Notes under the pieces: generated by a model
Databases searched by the model: none
Seen by the model: the letters and a program-made list of their open reading frames with translations, nothing else
Told to the model about the DNA's origin: nothing
Program-made: the position numbers and the translations under genes
Part shown: positions 1 to 12,779 of the stretch, piece by piece
Layout: the number at the start of each line of letters is the position of its first letter
How positions within the stretch are numbered: position 1 is the stretch's first letter
Source of the DNA: Penelope pileata
Taxonomy: Eukaryota > Chordata > Aves > Galliformes > Cracidae
Length of the DNA: 64,000 bases
NCBI GenBank assembly: GCA_013396635.1
Contig: WBMW01001512.1
Coordinates: 50,771 to 114,770, forward strand
Direction of reading: 5' to 3'

Positions 1-2030
1 ATTCTCACTGCTTTATAAGGGGGTTCAGGCTAATGCCTGCCATGATAAAAGTACCTTCAGAGAACATCAGCATGTGCTGACTGCACAATCCAGGCTTCTG
101 CAGAAATGCCCATGGCAGATTGCCAGTCGCACTGTCAGGAATCCTACAACCGAAGGCTGTAGATGCTCAACGCCTGCATTTTTCAGACTCTACTGCAATG
201 TGTTCAAGCAGTGCTGCAGACTCCTGCAGAGGGAACTTAAATACAGCAACAGTACGCTTACTTTCTTTGTTACCATTTGTGAATCTCCTAGTAAAAGTTC
301 ATTGATTCTCATGTAATTGTCTGTCACAGATTAAAATCCATGACTCTGGAATTTTGCAGGTCTGCCATGGAACAAATGATCTGCTGCCCTTAAAGCTATG
401 GTAGTGTATGCTTTATCACTTAACAATGTATAAGGAAGAAAAAATGCATTTGCTCATCACTATGGATTTACACTAATGGAATAGTATTCCTGTTCTGATG
501 CATCCTAAAGGTTATATGCAACATTACTGGTCCTTCACAGTTCCTCCACTGACATTACTGGCTCATTATGTTCATCAGTTAGGACTCATCCCCATCTGTA
601 CCACATATTCCTGAGAGCTGCATCTGTCCTGCTGTGACTGTTGCAGTCAGAGCATGTACTGCATCCCTCTGTCCCAAACACACCCTCCTATCATTTGAAA
701 GATTGAAGGGAACATTACCACAGTAAGAGGCCTCCCTGCTTTATTTAATGCTGGAGGAGGTGACCATGCTACATCACTCGGGATGCAGAGAGGTGCCCTT
801 GCTTATCATGAGCTGGCACCCACAGTCATCTTCCACACGCAGGAGGATCAGTGCCCAGGGTTTATGTCCATTTGCCTCATACTTCTAATGGGAAACTTGA
901 CAGAGCTTCAACAACAAGCAAACAACAACAACAAATTGATTTTCTGCAAGGTTCTGCAAAGCCCAGTACTCTCTGGAAAGACACATTGGAAAGCATTTCC
1001 TAATTCTTAAGAATGAGGTATGGTTTTCTGAGTAATTTGGACTTGTTTCAAGTGCAGCCAGCTGTCTAATCAACTGTGGTACCAATGCAGATTTTTGTTT
1101 TGGACTCAATATCTCATTTTAAGAAGTATTCATGAGAATATAAAGCCCTTTTATTTCCAACAAGTAGTAAGAGCCAGATTTTTTGCAGCGTGTTTACAGA
1201 TTTAAAATTGCAGATAAGGCATCATATATGAAAAGAGAAAAGTCATGACTCCTGGAGGATAATCCCAGTAAACACCTGCCTACAGCTTTGTGTGCCTCAA
1301 AGTGATTAAAATGATTTTGAAAGTGCAAACAGTGATGTTTTTGAAAGTACCACCTCTACATTCTTCTGTAACTTCACTGAACAAAATGCTACTCTGTGAG
1401 ATTTTAGGGATCTAGTTTCACTATGTCTAGATAAAGTCTATGGTTCTCCAGTCACTTTTATAAAGCAAATGAAATTATGTTGAAAAGATGATCAAAGCTT
1501 CATTTTTCTGCTGGCCTCCCATACCTGGAATTTATGAGGATCAGGGAACTGATTTCGCTCAAAACTATCCTGGAAAAAAAAGCTCATTTTCACCTGGTTA
1601 TTAGCCTTTTTTGAGCTGCAGCATGACTACAAGGACACTGGAAAGAGGCAAAATAAACTTCTGCAGTGAGTGGATGAGACATACCAATTTGGAAGTAGTG
1701 CCAGTTTCTGCTGGAGTGATGTCCTGGTGGGGAATCAGGGCCCCAGCACCAACCACCCACCACTAGATGTCCACTGCTATCTGATGAACATCAACAGGGA
1801 GACTGGCTGGGATATACTGCAGGTCCCCACTTCTAGTTCATGATAAACAAGACATGGGGAATAATAAGGTTAAATCCCAGGTCACACTATGAGATGGGAT
1901 CAATATATGTCCGCTCGCACATGCAGAGACCTGGAAGTTCCTGGTTTCTCAGCTTTTGGAGCTTTTTGGAGGATTTGTCTACCTGAAGCACTCTGGAGAT
2001 CAGCTGTAGAAGACTGGACTTAGCTACTGA
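1..2030. other. Unique AT-rich sequence, no feature recognised
   Basis: I see no transposon, RNA gene or convincing coding region here. Short open frames occur on both strands, but they overlap each other, mostly lack an ATG start and match no family I recognise. The composition is that of ordinary avian intergenic or intronic DNA. Confidence 0.55.
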
Positions 2031-2039
2031 AGAAAACAG

Positions 2040-3245
2040 AAAGGGTTAAATAAAATTTTGCTTTTAATTAACCTATTAGTTTTAATTAATCCTTTACTGA
2101 TCAAAAAAAGAAGGAGAGATAAAAAGGTAAGCAAGAACACTTTTTTTTTTTTGTCATAATAAGACAGCACATTCGACATCTGTGAAATGGGTTTTGCATC
2201 CCAGGCACCTGCAGGCAATGGCTAGCACCTCCTGGCTCGCACACAAACCTTCCATTATCATCCCTACACTCTTTGCAGTGAGTGTTAAAGAACTCCCTAA
2301 TGTTCCTGTGGCTCCAAGTAAACTTTATAAGACTGGTTAAGTTAATATGCTCTAGGGAGGGCTGATGATGAATTTGCACCTCTCTCTATATTAAGACCCT
2401 CTGTGGTGGATTTACGGGCAGAGAGGCGAAGAGGCATGACCTGGTGTGGTATGCATGGTCTTGTGCCCCATAGTGCTTTTGCGGCTTCCTGGCTGCACAA
2501 CCCTGCCATTCAGACTGGGCTTGTATCTGCCCTTTGGGCATGCCAGGGATTGTAATTTACAGGCTGCTTTAATTAACGCTTGGCTGTCGGAATGGTCCAT
2601 CGGTACATGGACATCCTCAGTGTGCCGTGGGCCAGCTAAACTGATCTGAGGTTGACAGGAACCACATCTATGCCAGGAGACTTCTGTCATCTTTCTCCTG
2701 CCTCCGATGTGAAGGGCACTGAGGATGCTCAAAGGCTTCACTCTGGAAGAAACATCCGTTGTGCTACTTCACCCGTGTTGGCAAACAGGACCAAGTAGGA
2801 AACATGGCTCGAGTTCACATGGTGATTTTGACTGGAGGACATTTTAGGCAACTATGCTGTCTGGCTGCTGCTCACAAGTTGGACTGTTTGCTTGTCTGTG
2901 GCATGGTTTCTTAAAAAGAGTTCCAGTGCATATTCAAGCTGCAATGCAGAGTAAATACAGACTCATGGAGCACCTTAACAGTGGCTTGCCTGTCGATGTG
3001 CTGGGAACCAACAGCCGTGGAAACGACTGATCCCTCCACGTCAGCCTGGCCCGGCATGCCGCCTGCAAGTGAATTGTGTCTTTCATAAAGATGTTCTCAT
3101 TAAATCAGGGTGATCACAGAACACCAAATAGCCATATTACTGCTGTGCTTGTAAGACCAGAATCACTGCAGTCCCTTGTGGCTCTTTAATTTTCACAGCT
3201 TTTAATGTAAGGAGTAAATAAAACAATTAATTAACCCTTAGGGGG
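2040..3245. other. Candidate regulatory segment with TTAATTA motifs
   Basis: This segment is less AT-rich than its surroundings. TTAATTA-type homeodomain core motifs lie near 2063-2071, 2081-2090, 2569-2576 and 3225-3234. The CTTTAATTAACG motif near 2567 sits in a run of mixed-composition sequence with little simple repeat. Overlapping open frames on both strands (2412-2741 minus, 2446-2649 plus) show no domain. I infer only that this could be a conserved non-coding element. Homeodomain cores are common by chance in AT-rich DNA. Confidence 0.2.
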
Positions 3246-6165
3246 TGAGCTTGGCATTTTATCATTTCCATGCTGACTGGCCTATTGTGCAAGGTTGCTT
3301 AAGCTGCCTGCCTGGTGGGGCTGCCCCTCTCCAGTGCTGCCTCCTCCAAAACAGCCACACCAGCACTGTTCACCCAGAGCCCGGGGGTGAAACAAATTTC
3401 TCCCACTCCTCAAATTGTCAAACAGACTGGCTTTGGATTTTACTTCTCTCCAGTCACTTGCACTAATGTGCAATACTGGGCTACTGCTCTGGGAGGTGAG
3501 AGTAGCTAGAAGGCACAATCTTTATCTGACCATCCCAGTGTGCTGCAGCCTTTGCTAATTCTGCTTTGTGCTACTTGCTGTGAAGCCAGTGTGCTGCCAC
3601 AGAGCTGCATGCTGTCATTGCAGGGCAGAGGAGAACCCCTACCCCTAACTGACTTGAACCTGATTCATTGCGCTGATCTCCCAAGTGACTTCTTTCTCAA
3701 ATGTCTTCACAAGATGTCTTTGAGCTCGCCAAGTCTTTGTTTTTCTTTTAAGACCATGAATGAGAAAAACAATTTAAAATGATCTCCCTAGTACAGTCCA
3801 CAGAACACAGACACCGACTTTAGGTTTAATCTTTGGCCAGGCAGTGGATGAAGTATATTTCTTATTTCCCCTGAGGTATAATTCTATATTTAGGAAGAAT
3901 ATATTGGATTTATTTAGTTACCATCTGAGTTCAGATTCATAGTCCCACTCTCCTCTCCCCTCCCCTAAAATATGAATTCCAATAAGCAGGCTGAGAAAGT
4001 GCCCTGTCTGCGTGTCAGGTGGTTATTTGCTCAGCAGGAGCTAATGGAGTTCCAAGTGATGGAGCCCCCTATTTGGGATGCTCGTTTGCTCCTGTATCAG
4101 CAATGTAGCCTCTTGCTTTGTCCATGCTTTGCTTCCACTCCTGGTGTTACATTTCTGCAAAGCCTCACACAGGCATACTTGTGCTCATTTGGAGATGGCC
4201 ACATCGGTTGAGTTCAGAAAGAAAAAAATCAATATAAGCCAGGCAGAGATTGATTTGAAGGTCTCCTTGCAAAGGAAGGACACCTTAATTTAATTGACTT
4301 AAAGAACTGTGCTTTTGGCTAAGCTCCCTGTGTAAATCAAAAATCTAGTGAACAGAACTACAAAGAATTAGGTGACTAAATTCTCAAATCCTTACTTGTA
4401 AATTCCCAACAAGCATAATGTGAATTTTCACCAGGTATATATTAAAGCCTGCACTGTTAGGACACTAAATGCAAAGTGGATACAGTCCAAAGCTTTGGAG
4501 AGTTGTGGGAAGATACGGAGAGCTACATCTTCTGAACTGGCAGAGGCACCTCACAGGTTGTAATCTGTCTTTGCTGCAGTGGCAGGGAGAGCAAGGTGAG
4601 TTAGTGCAAGGGTGTCAGTTGATTTCAAGAAGAAAGCCTGGGTGAGAGAGGAGTGGAGGGAGGACTGTGACATTCAGGGAGGTCAAGGGCAACTGAGGAA
4701 GAGTCCGAGCATAGGAACATCTGCTCCTGTCTCTTATTTTCAGTACAGCCTGCAAATTAGGACACTGAGAAACAAACACAAGATCCGGGTTTGAACATAG
4801 TCACCTCCCTCTGAATGGCTTACATCAAAGCTAAACTTGATCTCCAAGACCCAGGTTCTTTGGACCTAAATGGAACTAAAATAACAAACTTGATAACAAA
4901 ACATGTACGCAACAGTTAAAACTTGTGACTTGCTGAGGGCATTTACAGTGCAATATTTTCCTATGCTGATATCACATATAAAATAATAATATCTCTCTGG
5001 CATTGAATAGCTGTTGGAAAGTTTAGATATTTTGAAGCCAAACTTACTTGCCAATTCTATCTGTTTTTCTTTCACTCATGTTCTAAGAGAAAGACAAGAA
5101 TCAGTCACTTTTATTGTGTCTTGTTTCCTGGCCTGGCACCTGAAAAAGCTTTGTTCTAAGAAAAAACTTTTCAAGAACAAACACTGAAGATGTATTTGAA
5201 AGGAAGTGTTCATGTTTACATGTGCAATGTGGTGAATGGTTTGGAGAGACAAAAAGAGAGTGGACATGGTAATCTTCCAAATGCTACTTCACACATAAAG
5301 AATGTGAGTTTCTCCCAGTTTTGTTTTTGAAAAATAGGTTTGAACTTTGGGGCAAAGGTGGTGACTAGCCTCAAAATAGCCATGTTGGTTCAGAAACACT
5401 CTTTTTCCTTTATCTGTTTTATTTTTGTTTGCCTTTTGAAATTAAGAATTGGACCTCATTTTCAATTTCTAATTATAACAAAAATTGTCTTGAAAACCTA
5501 TTATTTAATTTTGACTTTCAACCATTTAGGGATTTGACATTGATTTTTTTTCCAAGACATTTCTAGGAAACATTAAGCATTTTGTTTTGTAAACTTAGGC
5601 AAATATTCAGAAATCATACATTTTTGGTGCTCAAGATCAGTGAAAAATAAGGTCACGAGTAAAGCTGGAATGTAACATATATGAACATACGTTTTATTTG
5701 TTCATAATAGTCTGTATTATGTATTGTATCTGTATCATATCTGTTCAAGTTTCCATTTATGAGATTTTTTTCAGAATTTAGTGCTAAGAATAAGGAGTGA
5801 CAGGGTATATAGCTTGAGATTGTTACAGCAATCTAAAAACTACAATTTGTATTCCATAAGAATTTTTAAATAATAAAAAAGACATGCTCAAAAAACAGGA
5901 TGATTTTGTGCACACACTCTCTCTCTCTAGCCTCACTTAAGAAAGATAATCTGATTCTTCACTTTCAGAAAAATAAATACCATTTTTTCCTTCACCTTTC
6001 CAAGCAGTTCTCAATCTCATCACTTTTCAGCAGTGACATTTCTCTGAGCAGAAAGCCAGGCAGGTCAGGGGTCTGGCAATCACCATCCCAGAATGAGGAG
6101 CCTGGCCAGCAGACTCAGAAATCAACAACTCCTTCTAAATCTGCTGGGTGAACTGTTAGGGAACC
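3246..6165. other. Unique sequence, no feature recognised
   Basis: No repeat family, RNA gene or domain-bearing open frame is visible. A sequence TTGTGCAAGG near 3285 resembles a C/EBP half-site pair but is isolated. Short CT-rich runs (for example 5919-5932) are the only simple-sequence features. Open frames are under 85 codons and mutually overlapping. Confidence 0.5.
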
Positions 6166-6171
6166 AGACAT

Positions 6172-7430
6172 CACTCACATCCCTGTGTTAAGGCACATGG
6201 AAGACGAGGAGGTGGTCCTTGACAACCAGAGTGGCTTCCCCAGCAGCAGATGGTGCCTGTTCAGTCTGGTAGCCTGCTTTGATGGAGTGATGGCTTCAGT
6301 AGACAAGGGAAGAGCAACCGATGTCATCTACCTGGACTTCTGAAAAGCCTTTTATATGGCCCCACATTGAATTCTTATCTCTAAATTGGAAAGATATGGA
6401 TTTGAAGGGTGGGCTATTCAGTGGATAAGGAATTAGCCGAGTGGTTGTAGCCAGAGTGTTGTGATCAACGGCTCTGTGTCCCGGTGGAGGTTGATGACAA
6501 GTGGTGTCTGCCAGGGTTCTGGCCTGGGACCGGTATAGTGAGATTGAGTGCACTCTCAGCAAGTTTGCTGATGACGCTAAGATGAGTGGTGCGGTTGATA
6601 CAACAGAAGGATGAGATGCCATTCAAAGGAATCTGAACAAGCTTGAGAAGTGGGCCCACAAGAACCTGATGAGTTTCAATATGGCCTTGCACTTGCAAAA
6701 CCTTACGCTTGGGTTGAGGCAATCCCAAACATGTGTGCAGACTAGGAGAAACTCATTGTGAGTAGCTCTTCTGAGAAGGACATGGGGGTCCTGGTGGAAG
6801 AAAAGCCAGACATGAGCCAGCAGTGTGCACTTGCAGCCCAGAAGGCCAACTGTAACTTGGGCAGTGTCAAAAGAAGGGTGGCCAGCAGGATGAGGGAGGT
6901 GATTGTCCCTCTCCACTCTGCCTTTGTGAGGTCCCATCTGGAGTACTGCATCCAGGTCTGGGGCCCCCTGCACAAGAAACACGTAGAGCTGTTGGAGTGG
7001 GTCCAGAGGAGGGCCACAGAGGTGATCAGAGGACTGGAGAACGTCTCCTAAGAGGAAAAGTTGAGGGAGCTGGGCTTGTTCAGCCTGGAGAAGAGAAGAA
7101 TCTGGGGAGACCTCATTGCGGCCTTCCAGTACTTGAGGGGAGCTTAAAAGCAGGAGGGAGACTGACTTTTTACATGGTCTGGTTGTGACAGAACAAGAGG
7201 GAATGATTTTAAACTGAAAGGGGAGATTTAGATTAGATGTTAGGAGGAAATTCTGTACTCAGAGGGTGGTAAGGTGCTGGAACAGGCTGCCCGGAGAAAC
7301 TGTGGATGCCCCATCCCTGGAGGCAATCAAGGGCAGATTGGGTGGGGCCTGATCTAATGGGTGACAGCTCTGCCCACAGCAGATGGGATGGAACTATGTG
7401 GTCTTTGGTCCCTTCCAATCCAAGCCAAAT
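6172..7430 (+). mobile_element. CR1 LINE, 5'-truncated copy (ORF2 3' part and 3' UTR)
   Basis: This is the largest transposon in the window. It is a CR1 non-LTR retrotransposon in plus orientation, truncated at its 5' end as most CR1 copies are. It runs through the reverse transcriptase region of ORF2 and the conserved 3' UTR (GGTGCTGGAACAGGCTGCCC near 7270, GTCCCTTCCAATCC near 7407). It ends near 7430 without the usual ATTCTATG tail repeats, so the tail is lost or decayed. Against the consensus I remember, about 25 bases seem missing near 6537. In-frame stops and frame breaks show that it is dead. The 5' boundary is uncertain by some tens of bases. Confidence 0.93.
6210..7160 (+). pseudogene. 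Broken CR1 ORF2 reverse transcriptase
   Basis: In the intact family this ORF encodes the endonuclease and reverse transcriptase that copies CR1 RNA into DNA at a nicked target. Only the later RT part remains. A YLDF-KAF block at 6328-6351 carries a TGA (6341-6343) where the family usually has a cysteine codon. The catalytic FADD box is readable at 6564-6575. A second TGA lies at 6612-6614. The longest clean piece is 6758-7051, about 97 codons, with the DMGVLVEEK, MSQQCALAAQKANC, LEYCIQVWGP and VQRRATEVIRGLE blocks of the CR1 C-terminus. Several stops and at least one indel rule out a working enzyme. Confidence 0.88.
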
Positions 7431-7435
7431 GAAAT

Positions 7436-8215
7436 CCAGTGACTGCTGAGACTAAGTGGAAAGGAGGAAAAAAGTAACTTTTCCATGAGTGAATGAGACT
7501 ATGCAAGGAGATGCCATTTTGCCTTTACAACACAACTCATCTCCCCTAACAGCTGGAGATGGCTCTGGACCAAGATGCCTATCTGCTGCACAACTTTCTC
7601 TTTGTTATTAGAGACTAGTACCTCTTTGCTTTATCTCTGTCTGAAAGAGAATGCATTTTTTGTCAGTCCCAATCTTCTCACTCTAGTTTTGGCCTTGGAA
7701 ATGTAATTAGACCTAAAAACGTAATGAATGTTTCATTACCTCTTGTATCATTCTTCACTGCTCATTCCTGGCCCATTCCTGATGCTTTGCCTGTTCACAT
7801 CGCTAGCTGAATGTGTTCAGCTGGAATCACAGTGAAAGAACATTTTCTTAGAAAGTGCTCATTAGCATGATGGTGAACACAATAAAAATATATTAGTGAG
7901 AATAAGTTAATTTTATAATGAGTTTGTCTTTATAGAACATTCAAAATAAGTGAAGGACTGGTATATTTTGTCACAGGGAAGACCCTAACACCCTCCAATT
8001 TTCTGGCAAAGAGGGAAAACGTTCAAGCATTCTGAAAACCCCAGTGGCGATTTATTGGAGCAACCACTAGCACGTACAAAATCTGTTCTTTTCTCTGGCC
8101 AGTGCATTTCACACAATGAATGAAGTCAGACCCTCTCCATTTACTGTGCATAAGTAACTCCTACTACTACTAATGGCAGTTGGATTTATAGAAGATAAAA
8201 CTTTGATATTATGTG
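7436..8215. other. Unique sequence, no feature recognised
   Basis: This lies downstream of the CR1 copy. I see no repeat family and no supported coding region. The stretch from about 7780 to 7990 is mixed-composition and non-repetitive, but no motif there is distinctive enough to call. Confidence 0.5.
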
Positions 8216-8219
8216 ATTA

Positions 8220-8520
8220 GCTTTTGCTTCTCCTGTAGGTTTTGTTTATGACTTAAGTCAATTTTTAGTTACCAGCCGTTTCCGGTTCTGTGTAATCTGC
8301 AAAGCAAAAGGAGAAGCTGAAGCAGTCTCAGCTAGCTGAGCTTCCCCTTCAACACTGGCTGCCATTTCTGCAGTGCAGTTGCTTTTCAATGAAGAATTTC
8401 ATGTCCACACTCGGTGGAAATTAAGGAAAAAAAAGCTAATTCGAGCATGGCACAACTCTAATTAAAACTGGAGTTTGACAATAAAAATTGACAGGAACAT
8501 TCACCATTTTTTTCAGAATT
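8220..8520. other. Candidate conserved non-coding element
   Basis: This stretch is non-repetitive, lacks a coding frame, and has close-set developmental transcription factor-like words: TCTAATTAAAAC near 8458, ACAATAAAAATTGACAGG near 8477 (HOX-like followed by MEIS/TGIF-like TGACAG), and AGCTAGCTGAGC near 8330. The texture resembles vertebrate enhancers conserved over long distances. That is an impression only, as no alignment was possible. Confidence 0.25.
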
Positions 8521-8729
8521 GATTACAGTAAGAAGAAAGTCTCTATGCTAAACTTTTCTCACAAAACAAAAGGATTATTTCAAAGAATATTATTAAAATG
8601 TTGCTAAATGTTAGTGAACTGTGAGCATCAAATCCATTTTGATACATGCCTTCTCCACAATGCAGTTTCCCACATGTTGATTCTTCTGTGAACCAACCTG
8701 CACTCTGAGACCCATGGTAGGAAATGCAG

Positions 8730-9005
8730 TCAGCATGTTAACATAGCTCTGTGCAGAGACTGTTGATTATGGCAATTGTTTGCTAATCTCGCAGCTGAGT
8801 TGGCATTCGTTGAACACAGCATTTTTAGGAAGCGGTCTGAGATGACCACACTTTTTTGTTATCTTTAGCTAGCCCGTCAAAATGATCTCAGATTTTGGTT
8901 TGAAGTGCTTTGTCATCTAATGTCTCACTGTCAGAAATGCATTTATTTTAACTTATCTGATCAGTGAATTTGAACTTTACAGTTTTTTGATGCAGACTAA
9001 ATGGT
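8730..9005. other. Candidate conserved non-coding element
   Basis: The stretch is non-repetitive and includes GATTATGGCAATTGTTTGC near 8764, GAGATGACCACAC near 8840 and repeated TGATCTCAG/TGATCAG words near 8882 and 8959. There is no credible open frame. I infer possible regulatory DNA from texture alone. It may form one unit with 8220-8520. Confidence 0.2.
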
Positions 9006-10356
9006 CTTTGCTATTTGTCTTATATATAAACACACACACAAAAATACGTTATAACCTGATGGAAAAAATGATAACTGAAGATGAATTAAAGTGTTTTCAG
9101 GGTATAAAATGCAAACCAGTTACATTCTAGTCAACCAGAAATAGTATGCTTATAGTTAATAAAAAAATGTTGATATTAATAGAATAGTGAGAATTGCTGC
9201 AAGGGGTTATGCAAACTTGAAATGGATCCAGAACAAGGAAGAACTAATGGTGTGATTGATGTGCAGTCAGCTGTACTCTACAAACCCTGCCAAAAATTTT
9301 CAAATGGAAGGAACGCACTGAATGAATACATGACTAATAAAAAGATGAAAGAGGTTGTGTAGGTGACCAATGAGCACAGAACAGAAACACCTGCTGCTTG
9401 AATGGGCATGAGTCTGGAGTCAATGTTAGTGTAAGATATCACTGAAGGTCACATTGACTTTCCTGGCAGGGAGAGCACTCTGTTTTCTCATTTTTCTCAT
9501 TAAGGGGATGAGTGGAAGACTAGTCAGATTTCTCCAAGCCAAAAAAAGAGCCAGGACACGATCTTGTGATACAGACATTTTTTATACAGTTTTTTTTTTA
9601 TTATGGGTGGCCAAACTATGACTTTCTGAGCCGCAAGAGAGATTACAGTTCCAGCATTCCTGGAGGAAAAGAAATCATTAGAAATGGAGTGGATTTGATA
9701 CATATTTGGAAATGACCTGAGACTATTCCACTTTCCATTGTTCATTCAACAGGATGCTTCCTTCAAGGCATTTGCGAGTTTTCTTTAACACTGATACCCA
9801 AAGAGACCCAAAGAAGAACTTTTCAAATAGTATGTATGAAACTGTATGGGAGATGTAACCACAGCTTGTGAAAGTTGATTACTTATAGGTGTAAGTCAAA
9901 GATGTGTAAATGTTCTCAGAAGTATGTGGAAACTCATGCTCACAAATTATACACAATTAAAGAAATGGTAGGATTAATTATCATGTAAAGAACAGCTCTG
10001 AAAAAACTACAGACTGATTCCAGCATAAAATTTGTATGAGTGAGAAAGTTGAGTTTTGTGTTTTGACAATTTTCTCTTGCTGTGATAGACAGATTTATTT
10101 TGATTGGCACAAATTTTAGCTTATTAGTAGCAAATGTGAATTTTCCATGAAACGGAAATGTAATCAAGTGCACCCACTGTAGCCTATAATTCTAATTGAA
10201 TACATTCCTTGGAATTAGTTTATATAGTATTTTTGGATAAAATAAAGAATGTACTATTTTATTATTATAAGTATCTTGGGGAGGCATTCAAGTCCAATTA
10301 TCAAGTTAAAAATATACTACTTATACTCTTTAAAGTGACCATAAAATGATAAAGCT
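9006..10356. other. Unique AT-rich sequence, no feature recognised
   Basis: Apart from a short ACACACAC run near 9031 and short A/T homopolymers, I see no repeat. The open frames at 9524-9745 and 9940-10173 (minus) have no recognisable domain and sit in AT-rich sequence. Confidence 0.5.
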
Positions 10357-10360
10357 AAGT

Positions 10361-10394
10361 TTCTTTGTTTTGTTTTGTTTTGCTTTGTTTTGCA
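10361..10394. repeat. (TTTTG)n simple repeat
   Basis: An imperfect pentanucleotide tract of TTTTG units with CTTTG interruptions is directly visible. Such tracts are common in vertebrate intergenic DNA and can be length-polymorphic. Confidence 0.9.
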
Positions 10395-12775
10395 CTTTTG
10401 TTCACTCCCCAACTGTCATTTATTTAAATTCATACAACTAAAAGGTTCAGTCAAGGACTGGAAAGTCAAGCTGGCTCATTTTCAGTACTTCAGACTCCTA
10501 GTGATTCTTCTCCACCTTTGATTTCTGGCTCCTACATCAGCCACACATAACACCAGAAAGAGATGTTTGTTCCTCTCATCCCTTAAACATCTGTACACAA
10601 ACACATAAACTTTGGTGGAGAACATCTGAACAGTACACAGTCACTTGGGATTTTATGGAGTTTGTGAAGATGTTAAACTGAGTTTGTTTCTTCATCTCCT
10701 GCTGCTCTGCTTCTGTCTTACTGGCTAGGTTTCATCTGGCCTGAATTAGACTTCCTTAGTGTGAGAAACTACTTATCCAATCCTGACCTCACTGATCTTT
10801 CTATACTTCTACTGCCCATTCAGATATCTTAAAGTAGATGCTAAGTGCCTCTAGATATGTAGATTACCTCTCCAGCACATCCACGATTTACATGCCTAGA
10901 GTTTTATGACCTAAGTGTGACCTGCTTCTTAAACATTCAAACACACCCCTTTCTTCTCCTTTCTTTCTCTCCTCAGCTAGACATCAGACACAAACTTCAC
11001 AGTTACCATATCTAGCTCCCACATGCCCAGGTCTACCTGATAGCCCAGGCCTTAACACTTCTGTAGTTTCTGCAGGAAGCCTCCAAGAAACTGAAAATGC
11101 CACAGGTGGGCTATCTTGAAAGGAGTAACCTTCAATGGTGAGGCATTTGGAGTAAATGTCTGGTCCACAGAAGTCCAGGACTGAGTGAGGTTTCAAAGAA
11201 CAAAGACTCTAGAGCTGGAGAAAAAGGGTCAGATGTCAATTAGCTTGTGGGAGCTGAGTGATGCATCATAATATCAGATCTATGGGACCTGTCATCATGA
11301 CCACAAGAAAGACAGAAACAAGACTAGAAATAATACTTTCTGCCTTGTATTGCTTAGAATCTTTTGTTGCTGTTTGCTTTTTTTTAGGGAGTGAGGTTTT
11401 TTTTGTTTCGTTGTTTTTTTGGGGGGGGGAGGGAACAGGAGGAAATTGCTTGTTTTTGTTTTTCCTCCTATAGTTCCTTATTCTTATGTCTAGAAACAAA
11501 TGTAGATATCACTCCCTGTACTCGTCTAAGGGATTGCCTTCTGGGAAACCCTGCTCTCTCATATAGTAGGTAGAATGGCTGTATGACGTGATTTAAGTTT
11601 TGTGCCTGAGTTCTTTTCCAGTGACTGAAATGCACAGACAAGACAGATGGTGAGGCTGCCAGTACAGCACCACCAGCAGCATGAAGCTTCATTTACAACA
11701 TGAAAAAAAAATGGACATTAAACAACCATACTTTATTATCTCCTCATGTAAAGCATCCCCCAGCTAGAAGGCTGGCATCAGAAAGCTGTCTGTGTTAATG
11801 ACAACCATTCTTGAAGATCTGATCAGCTCCCCTATTCATCCCTATTGCCCTGTTCAGACTGGACAGAAGTGAAGGTCTTTAACACATTAATAATGACCAT
11901 TTTCAGCTTTGCTTCAGTTCTGCTTTCTCCTTCCACTCCAACACTGAAAGCCCAGGCCATCTGGACCCAGCTCCTGCCTCTGAAGGCAGTGGGCTCTTTT
12001 GGGTTGCTAGTCGAGACAATGACTTGTGTCTGTTCCTCTCATTCCTCTTCTACCTGACCACATAACTCTTTTTCTTGTCATTTTTCTGTACCTTCTCTTT
12101 TTCTAGACAACTGGTCTCCTGCAAGTCCGTGACTTCAGGATACCCAGGCTGCTGGCAGATGGCTAGGACTCTGGCTAGCCTCTGATCTGAGATTAAGCTC
12201 CCTGAACACGTGAAATTGCCTGGCATAACACGAGAATTTGCACATGATGGATAGTAATGTGAAAAGCTGAAAAGTTACTGGATAGGTAATTGAGGGGAAT
12301 TTATAGGAGAAACAGCCCGCATTCATAGATAATTGAAAAGGAGAGTTGGAAACCTCTGGTGGAAAGGAGCTAGGGTATGCAGTGGAGTGTTTTGCATGAC
12401 TAACAGTAACTAGGTAACTAGGAAATACAATGAAGATGAGAAGTGGGGTACATTATTAAGAAGGTAGGAAAAAAAACAAACAACAATTCTCCTACTCTTA
12501 ACTGCTTTTAAAATTCTTCAAATGATATTAACATACCTCACACTAACCACTGGTATACATACCATGGGCCTTTCTCCTTAGCTATGTCGGGAATGCAGGG
12601 ACAGTTTGAGAAGGTCTGATCTGCTGTTTTTCCTGTACTATTAAATACTGTATCAAGGAAAGCCCTCCTCCATGGCTCAAGCACACTGTTCTTGTCAATG
12701 ACAACTGGAGAGCACAGACTATACCATGGCCGAAAAAGATCGTACTGTCTAAAATTAGTTTTCATCACACAAAAT
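10395..12775. other. Unique sequence with pyrimidine and T/G tracts
   Basis: There is a pyrimidine-rich run at about 10945-10975. From 11378 to 11465 homopolymeric T runs flank a run of nine G (11421-11429). The overlapping open frames 11258-11473 and 11266-11499 are products of these tracts. No gene or transposon was recognised. Confidence 0.5.
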
Positions 12776-12779
12776 GCAA

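Noticed and set aside
6623..6982. 119-codon minus-strand open frame
   Set aside because: It is antisense to the CR1 reverse transcriptase remnant and is explained as its shadow.
11421..11441. G-quadruplex at the run of nine G followed by GGG
   Set aside because: Four separate G-tracts of three with normal loops cannot be placed. The run is better described as a homopolymer.
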